This document shows, one piece after another, positions 59,323-64,000 of a stretch of DNA of 64,000 nucleotides. Origin of the DNA: Nocardioides sp. TRM66260-LWL (GTDB lineage: Bacteria; Actinomycetota; Actinomycetes; Propionibacteriales; Nocardioidaceae); the NCBI RefSeq assembly GCF_020075545.1, contig NZ_JAIQZK010000004.1, positions 62,001 through 126,000 of the forward strand. Direction: 5' to 3'. The notes under the pieces are model-generated. The model was not told the DNA's origin, did no database searches, and saw only the letters and a list, made by a program, of their open reading frames with translations. The first letter of the stretch is position 1. Each line of letters begins with the position of its first letter. A program made the position numbers and the translations under genes.

Positions 59323-61819
59323 TCGGCTGCTCCGTCGTCAGGCGGCTGAATTCGATGTGAAACTCTCGTCGGCGACCGTCATCTCCGCGCGCTGGCGAAA
59401 GCTCAATAGTGGCGCCCTCGGGTTCGAGGAGTTGGCGGACGATGAAGAGCCCAAGGCCCCGGCCGTCGCCACGCTTACTAGATATGAACGGCTCAAAAAT
59501 CAGGCCCTCGAGGTTGGGGTCGATGCCGGGTCCGCTGTCGGCGATCGCGAGGAATGGCCGCTCAATCGAAACGAGGACGGACCCTGAGTGGCGCGATTGG
59601 TTGATCCAGTATTCGCTATTCAATATCAGGTTATCGAGCACCTGTGAGAGTCGGCCCGGACTGATGTCGACAACAAAGTCCTCGACAACACCGACGCTCA
59701 TTCGGATGTCGTACCCGAGGTTCGCCCAACGACTGGCGAAGTGCTCAGATACTTCTGCTAGGAACGTTGACATCGTGACCGCCTGACGCCGTTCACGACG
59801 ATAACGAAGCGCGGGATTCAGGTGCGCAATCTGACGTGTAAGGGCGGAGGTCGCCGACATGACGTGCTCGGCGTAGGTACGAACCGTCAGCTCATCGACA
59901 GGTGACTTCAACCGACGTAGCAACCCTTGCGTGCGCTGTCGCAAGCGATCGACGACCTGACTGACCTCGTGCGACAAGGCTTCGGCGGTCAATCCCAGCG
60001 CCACCGTCTCCCACGCCTCGGCCAACTGTGCTTGAACGGTGTCGAACTGCTCGCGAATTACGACCAGCGCATCCCGCTGCCGTTCGTATGACTTACGCAT
60101 TCCGTCGATGTCTGCTGACAGGTGGTTGATCGTGCCGAGGAACTGGCGGAGTTGGTCAGCCGCTTGCGCGAGTTGCTCCCGATCACCCGGGAACAGTGAC
60201 TCCTCGGACTCAAGTTCGCGCCCTTGAGCGGTTTCGAGCGCTTGTTCCACCGTTTTACGGGTCTGATCGAGGCTCGACAGCAGCTTATCGACCTGCGCCC
60301 GCTGCTGCTCGGTGTGTTCAATCAAGACTGTCGGACTCGGCTCCACCTCTCCGCCGACTGATGCAGCGGTGAACTCCGCCAGATATTCGTTGAAGCTGCG
60401 CCGCAGAAACGTTTGAACCGACTCCGTGAAGCGCCGCCACCGCTCCATGATCGCCAAGAAGCTCCGGTACGCGAGGGTGTCGCGGAATTGCTCTCGACTG
60501 CTCGTCTCCTCGAGTGCAGGGTTTCCCGCTGCCGTCAGATCGATAAAGCCGATGATGTTCTCGGGTCGCAGGTTGTAGAACGACGCGCCCGACGACCACC
60601 GCGACGCTAGGTCGAGCCAGTCCTTCGAGATGGGGATGCCGAAGCCGTCTCGGTAGATGCGGACGCCGTTTATTTCCTTAACGAAGGTGCTGTAGTCACG
60701 GGCTGAATTGAACACGTCGGGCACGTCGTCGCGCAGGCGCACCATGTCGACCTCACCCGCAAACGGCCCAGGGTCAACCGGCACCCCGTCCTCACGCGCT
60801 ACGCCGTCGATGTCCATAAGGGGGAACCGTCCGCTAAACCGAACGAAGTGGTCGTCGCTGGCATGCAGAGTGAAGCTCTGCACCTGATCAGCCTTGCGGT
60901 CCAGAAGCCATGCCAGGAACGCGGCGCCACCGTCTTGGGCCATGGCACGATCAAACGTCGCGCGTTTGTCAGCGCCGCCCCTGTCTGGCCGGAAGTAGTC
61001 CTGAGTGGCCGAACCATGGACCATCAAGACTTGGTCCTTATAATTCAGTTCGTAGCGGAGCATCGCGTTGGACCGCACCGCGGTCGGCCGCTCCAACAGG
61101 TCGATCGGCTGACCATCGACGTTCAGCGTCAAGCTGAAGCCACGCTTGCCAAAGGGCGAGATCATGGCCGATAGCCGACGCTCAAGATCTCGCAATGCGT
61201 CACCACGCCAGTGCCCGAGGTCCCGAAGACCACGAATCGTCAGGGTCGTGCCATGGGCGTTCAGCGGTGCCGATTCGCTCGTCAGCTTGAACCGAACACT
61301 GTCGAGACGTTCCGCAGATTCGTACTGATCCCACGGGATGCTTAACCGGTGCGCCACGCCGCTGCCCTGAACCACCGTGTAGAGGTCGACAACGCGGCCG
61401 AGCCGCTGGGTTCCCAGACGGCCGAGACCCTTGTCGCCAACCGGCGTTCGCCCCTTCTCGGTCATGCCGTTGCGACGCTTGAGCTCGCGCTTGGGGCTGC
61501 CGGAGACGGTCAACCACGCCTGGACGATTTGCTCGCGTGACATGCCGGTGCCGCGGTCGATGACCGAGATCGCTCCTCGAAGCAGTTCGGCACCATTCGC
61601 ATCCGGGTCAGTGACCTCGCCGCCGTCGGCCGTGGTGACGATCTGGGTATCCACAGAGATCCGAGCTGTGGCACTGTCCGCGTCGTAGGCGTTCTTAGCC
61701 AGTTCCACCAAAGCCTGGACGTCGTCCTGAATCATCTCTTCGCCAAGCCGAAAGACGACAGATGGATGGACTGAAAGGGTCAGCCCATCGATTGGTCCGT
61801 CATGCTCCGCTCCGCTCAC
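59312..61819 (-). CDS. Double-GHKL ATPase (MutL/Hsp90-like N-terminus, kinase-like C-terminus)
   Basis: An 835-aa protein with two ATP-binding GHKL domains. The N-terminal one has LVELAKNAYDAD (N box, 37-48), VIDRGTGM (86-93) and GDKGLGRLGTQRLG (128-141), as in MutL, Hsp90 and MORC. A coiled coil (~500-600) and an H-box-like AEALSHEVSQVV (His617) follow. The C-terminal histidine-kinase-type domain has LDNLILNSEYWIN (N box, ~728), IADSGPGID and GDGRGLGLFIVRQLL. No membrane helix, so cytoplasmic. GTG at 61819. The receiver-domain gene downstream and the methyltransferase upstream form one operon with it. Confidence 0.8.
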   Translation of the reverse strand: MSGAEHDGPIDGLTLSVHPSVVFRLGEEMIQDDVQALVELAKNAYDADSATARISVDTQIVTTADGGEVTDPDANGAELLRGAISVIDRGTGMSREQIVQAWLTVSGSPKRELKRRNGMTEKGRTPVGDKGLGRLGTQRLGRVVDLYTVVQGSGVAHRLSIPWDQYESAERLDSVRFKLTSESAPLNAHGTTLTIRGLRDLGHWRGDALRDLERRLSAMISPFGKRGFSLTLNVDGQPIDLLERPTAVRSNAMLRYELNYKDQVLMVHGSATQDYFRPDRGGADKRATFDRAMAQDGGAAFLAWLLDRKADQVQSFTLHASDDHFVRFSGRFPLMDIDGVAREDGVPVDPGPFAGEVDMVRLRDDVPDVFNSARDYSTFVKEINGVRIYRDGFGIPISKDWLDLASRWSSGASFYNLRPENIIGFIDLTAAGNPALEETSSREQFRDTLAYRSFLAIMERWRRFTESVQTFLRRSFNEYLAEFTAASVGGEVEPSPTVLIEHTEQQRAQVDKLLSSLDQTRKTVEQALETAQGRELESEESLFPGDREQLAQAADQLRQFLGTINHLSADIDGMRKSYERQRDALVVIREQFDTVQAQLAEAWETVALGLTAEALSHEVSQVVDRLRQRTQGLLRRLKSPVDELTVRTYAEHVMSATSALTRQIAHLNPALRYRRERRQAVTMSTFLAEVSEHFASRWANLGYDIRMSVGVVEDFVVDISPGRLSQVLDNLILNSEYWINQSRHSGSVLVSIERPFLAIADSGPGIDPNLEGLIFEPFISSKRGDGRGLGLFIVRQLLEPEGATIELSPARGDDGRRREFHIEFSRLTTEQPSGD

Positions 61820-61828
61820 GATGACACA

Positions 61829-63211
61829 CTATTGGTAAGTAGCGTAAGCCTGCGGAGCGGCGCCGTCCGCGCCACCCTGAAGCACCAAGATGGATTCCGT
61901 GCCCATGGTTGCAACGCTGTCATTGCGAATCGCCATACGCTTCCGCCCGTTCGGGATCGAGCGCGTGAGCGTCACGACCTCCGAGCAACCACGAGAGGCG
62001 GCCAGCTCAGCGACGATCCGCGTCGTCGGGACACGGTTCCCAGAGATGCTGCGCTCTCCGAGGGTCCAAAACTGGAACGCCTTCGGACGCAGCTGACCGT
62101 TAATCTTCTCCATCGCCTCGTCAAGATCGCACACGAAGGTCGCGAACCGCCTCAGCCCATCACCCGGCAGGTCCGTGAGCAACTTGGCTGTGGCGCGCAC
62201 GGAGTCGGACCGTTCCATCAACGCACTGAGCCGCTCCGCGAGATCTGATGGAGCATGTCCTCCGAGGCTGGCGGCGTCCGTTCGATAAGGGCTGTCAATC
62301 AGCTGCTCCAGTTGATCCTGACCATCGAGGTCAGCGGGGTCAATCCAGCGCAGAGGCAGATACGCGTACTGGCCGTACGGCACGGTGGTGCGGTTGTCGC
62401 CGTACGGGGGTGAGGTCATAAGGACGTCGGCTTGATTCGGCGACGGAGCGAGTTGACGTACATCGGCTCGTCGGCAGTCGATAGCACCCCTGTAACGGCC
62501 GCCCACCTGCAGCAGGGAGGCTTTGGCGAGAGCCGCCCGCTCGACGGACGCCGCGGCGACGTTGTCGGCAGCGATCTGCTTGAACTCGGCCAGCGCGTCC
62601 AGATCGCGAGCCGCGAGTGTCTTTTCGTCATAGACGTGCAGCTTGAAGGTCGAGGTCCGGGAGTTGCTGACCTGCCGCACCGTCGCGGCGAGACACACCC
62701 AAAAGAATCGGCGGACATCGGAGCCTGGCAAAGCGCGAATGGCACGATGCAACCGCGTGAGCTGGACGGCGACATCCTCGGGGAACCACTTGTCGCGACC
62801 ACGGAAGTCCAGGCGATCGGATCGAGCATCGTCGATGGCCGCATCGATCACGGACTCCAAGGACCGACGGAGTGTTGACTCTGACAGGGGGCGCGCCTTC
62901 ACTCGGAGTAGCAACACCGCCAGCGGGTTGATGTCCGTTCCACGGAAGTCAAGCCCACGCAACATCGACTCGGTGAGCACGGTCCCGGATCCGGCAAACG
63001 GGTCGAACACAGTGCCACCGTCTGGCTCTACGGCAAGCCATGCATCGAGCAGCGCAGCCTGCACTTGGGGCACCATCATTGCCGGATAGTTGAAGAGGGC
63101 ATGCCCCATCGTCCTTCGGCTGTTGGTCGCGAACGTCCAGAAGTCTGGGTCGCCAGCCATCGGGGCGATCAGCAGCTCGCGCAGGTCATCGGGTGCTGAC
63201 GGGCTCGCCAC
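61829..63211 (-). CDS. DNA methyltransferase (amino-type, SPPY)
   Basis: A 460-aa S-adenosylmethionine-dependent DNA methylase. Motif I is VFDPFAGSGTVL (69-80), preceded by the X-like FNYPAMMVPQVQAALLDAWL and followed by FRGTDINP. The catalytic motif IV is TSPPYGDN (266-273), the SPPY form usual for N4-cytosine or N6-adenine enzymes. About 190 residues between I and IV probably hold target recognition. No separate restriction endonuclease is recognisable nearby, so the GHKL and receiver proteins may replace it. GTG at 63211 with GAGGTAGG upstream; ends 10 bp before the GHKL start. Confidence 0.88.
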   Translation of the reverse strand: MASPSAPDDLRELLIAPMAGDPDFWTFATNSRRTMGHALFNYPAMMVPQVQAALLDAWLAVEPDGGTVFDPFAGSGTVLTESMLRGLDFRGTDINPLAVLLLRVKARPLSESTLRRSLESVIDAAIDDARSDRLDFRGRDKWFPEDVAVQLTRLHRAIRALPGSDVRRFFWVCLAATVRQVSNSRTSTFKLHVYDEKTLAARDLDALAEFKQIAADNVAAASVERAALAKASLLQVGGRYRGAIDCRRADVRQLAPSPNQADVLMTSPPYGDNRTTVPYGQYAYLPLRWIDPADLDGQDQLEQLIDSPYRTDAASLGGHAPSDLAERLSALMERSDSVRATAKLLTDLPGDGLRRFATFVCDLDEAMEKINGQLRPKAFQFWTLGERSISGNRVPTTRIVAELAASRGCSEVVTLTRSIPNGRKRMAIRNDSVATMGTESILVLQGGADGAAPQAYATYQ

Positions 63212-63241
63212 GGCATCCTACCTCGCTCCTCGACCAGGTCA

Positions 63242-63271
63242 CAGCCGCGGTGGCCTAGGCCTCCGCGGCTG
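63242..63271. promoter_or_regulatory. 30-bp near-perfect palindrome, probable operator
   Basis: CAGCCGCGG-T-GGCCTAGGCC-T-CCGCGGCTG: every position pairs except one T/T. It lies in the 178-bp divergent region between the methyltransferase and HEPN-like genes. Confidence 0.6.
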
Positions 63272-63376
63272 CAGGTAACTGACTGCCCATCCGTGTTCAG
63301 GTGCAGGCACTGCGAGAGTACCAACCCAAGTCCAGTCTGGGCGGGATATTCCCCTGCCACCAGCACGTGTCGCAAC

Positions 63377-63382
63377 TAGCGT
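63377..63382 (+). promoter_or_regulatory. -10 element of a leaderless promoter (TAGCGT)
   Basis: TAGCGT ends 7 nt before the GTG at 63390. Confidence 0.55.
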
Positions 63383-63389
63383 CAGGCAG

Positions 63390-63890
63390 GTGCGAGTCGA
63401 TGCGTTCGGTGTGCCAGACACCCTGCTGGGTCCATTGCCGGACGAGTTCTATGGGGCTGTCGGGCGCATCATCTGCTTGTCCGCACTCCTAGAGAACAAG
63501 ATGCTCTCGCTGTATCAGGCGTTGACGGGCTCGCAGCAGGATGAGCACACCCGCCTACCGCTATCTGAGTTAGTCAATCGCTGTTCGGCGGTCGTGTCCG
63601 CCGCCGGACCAAGCGACACTCGGGACCGCATGAGCACATACCTCGTCCTTGTCGATTCAGCCACAAAAGATCGGAACGACTACGCGCACAACTTGTGGCC
63701 GGCGCAACCGGACGGGCAGTTCTTCGGCTGGCGCCCCGGGCGCGCCACAAGAGCCTCCGACAACGAAGACCAGATGACGAGCAAGAACTTCGCGGACCTC
63801 CAAGGCACGATCGACCTGCTCGTTGCCTCCCTCGCCGAGTGGCCACACTGCTTCGCGCTTGTTTCGGGAACTCCCGACGAGTTCAGATAG
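63390..63890 (+). CDS. Possible HEPN-domain protein beside the methyltransferase operon
   Basis: A 166-aa helical protein. Residues 95-100 read RNDYAH, the R-x4-H signature of HEPN domains, preceded by a long helix (DRMSTYLVLVDSATK) and an N-terminal helix pair (VGRIICLSALLENKMLSLYQAL). HEPN proteins are frequently RNases in defence and toxin systems, but nuclease activity is only an inference here. GTG 63390 is chosen because TAGCGT ends 7 nt upstream. It is divergent from the methyltransferase gene across the 30-bp palindrome and convergent with the XRE gene at the edge. Confidence 0.6.
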   Translation: MRVDAFGVPDTLLGPLPDEFYGAVGRIICLSALLENKMLSLYQALTGSQQDEHTRLPLSELVNRCSAVVSAAGPSDTRDRMSTYLVLVDSATKDRNDYAHNLWPAQPDGQFFGWRPGRATRASDNEDQMTSKNFADLQGTIDLLVASLAEWPHCFALVSGTPDEFR

Positions 63891-63899
63891 GACGGCGTC

Positions 63900-64000
63900 T
63901 TAGGGCGGGGTGAGTAGGTCCAGCGGCTGAAGTTGGAGCGTGATCGCGATTCGCTCGACGCTCTTGAGAGACAAGTTGCGTTCGCCCCGCTCCAGGCCCC
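63900..64000 (-). CDS. XRE-type regulator, C-terminal part (cut by window edge)
   Basis: Only the last 32 codons are present: GLERGERNLSLKSVERIAIT then LQLQPLDLLTPP. This is the recognition-helix and C-terminal-helix end of an XRE/C-protein fold. Controller proteins of this type often regulate restriction-modification genes, and the palindrome at 63242 could be its site (inference). Most of the gene lies beyond the right edge. Confidence 0.8.
   Translation of the reverse strand, partial: GLERGERNLSLKSVERIAITLQLQPLDLLTPP

Noticed and set aside
63215-63220. TAGGAT as a leaderless -10 for the methyltransferase
   Set aside because: It lies only 3 nt from the GTG at 63211, outside the 6-7 nt spacing seen for the other genes.
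34678-64000. Search for a second copy of the tRNA-Arg segment as attR
   Set aside because: No repeat of the anticodon or T-arm segment was found by eye; the right end of the element is probably outside the window or its core is too short to see.

Overview
The window is chromosome from a high-GC actinobacterium, probably of the Nocardioidaceae/Propionibacteriales type (that rank is an inference). Supporting markers are the mycothiol gene mshB, a SepX/GlpR-type divisome protein, a WhiB-family protein, a LytR-CpsA-Psr protein, and a block (mscL, SAF protein, fmdB, formyl-THF cyclo-ligase, galU, moeA, moaC, mog, rimJ) that follows the order I remember from the Mycobacterium tuberculosis Rv0985c-Rv0995 neighbourhood. 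At least thirteen genes have a TANNNT -10 hexamer ending 6-7 nt before the start codon, the signature of leaderless transcription.

Positions 1-34.6 kb are ordinary core genome: ferredoxin (cut by the edge), GNAT, a free-standing Mo-co dimerisation domain, VanW protein, mshB, Nudix hydrolase, a large secreted Ig-like protein, an XRE/HEAT-like regulator, SNF2 helicase, alcohol dehydrogenase, a Tat-exported molybdenum hydroxylase (IorAB type) with an XdhC maturation protein and a PucR regulator, tRNA-Ala, sepX, the molybdenum-cofactor/galU operon, penicillin acylase, a CIRCE-controlled fmdB, mscL and an LCP protein.

At 34.6 kb a large serine integrase is embedded in the 3' end of tRNA-Arg(CCT). 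To its right lies an integrative element: ImmA peptidase, XRE repressor, WhiB, a replication-relaxation protein, a VirD4-like ATPase and a run of tiny overlapping genes. The same perfect palindrome precedes two of its transcription units, probably the repressor operator. From 42.4 kb the content is cargo of lower GC and different codon use: a STAND (NB-ARC-like) NTPase with an upstream partner, two complete IS3-family elements, three IS remnants, three paralogous secreted proteins (one frameshifted), an asparagine-synthase-like protein, and a CYTH / unknown / dCTP-deaminase-like trio.

The right end (57.5-64 kb) holds a DNA methyltransferase - double GHKL ATPase - receiver-domain operon. It is flanked by a 30-bp palindrome, a HEPN-like gene and an XRE regulator cut by the window edge. 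This looks like a modification-linked defence system with a built-in phosphorelay-like pair and is the strongest candidate for an undescribed system. The right attachment site of the integrative element was not found in the window.
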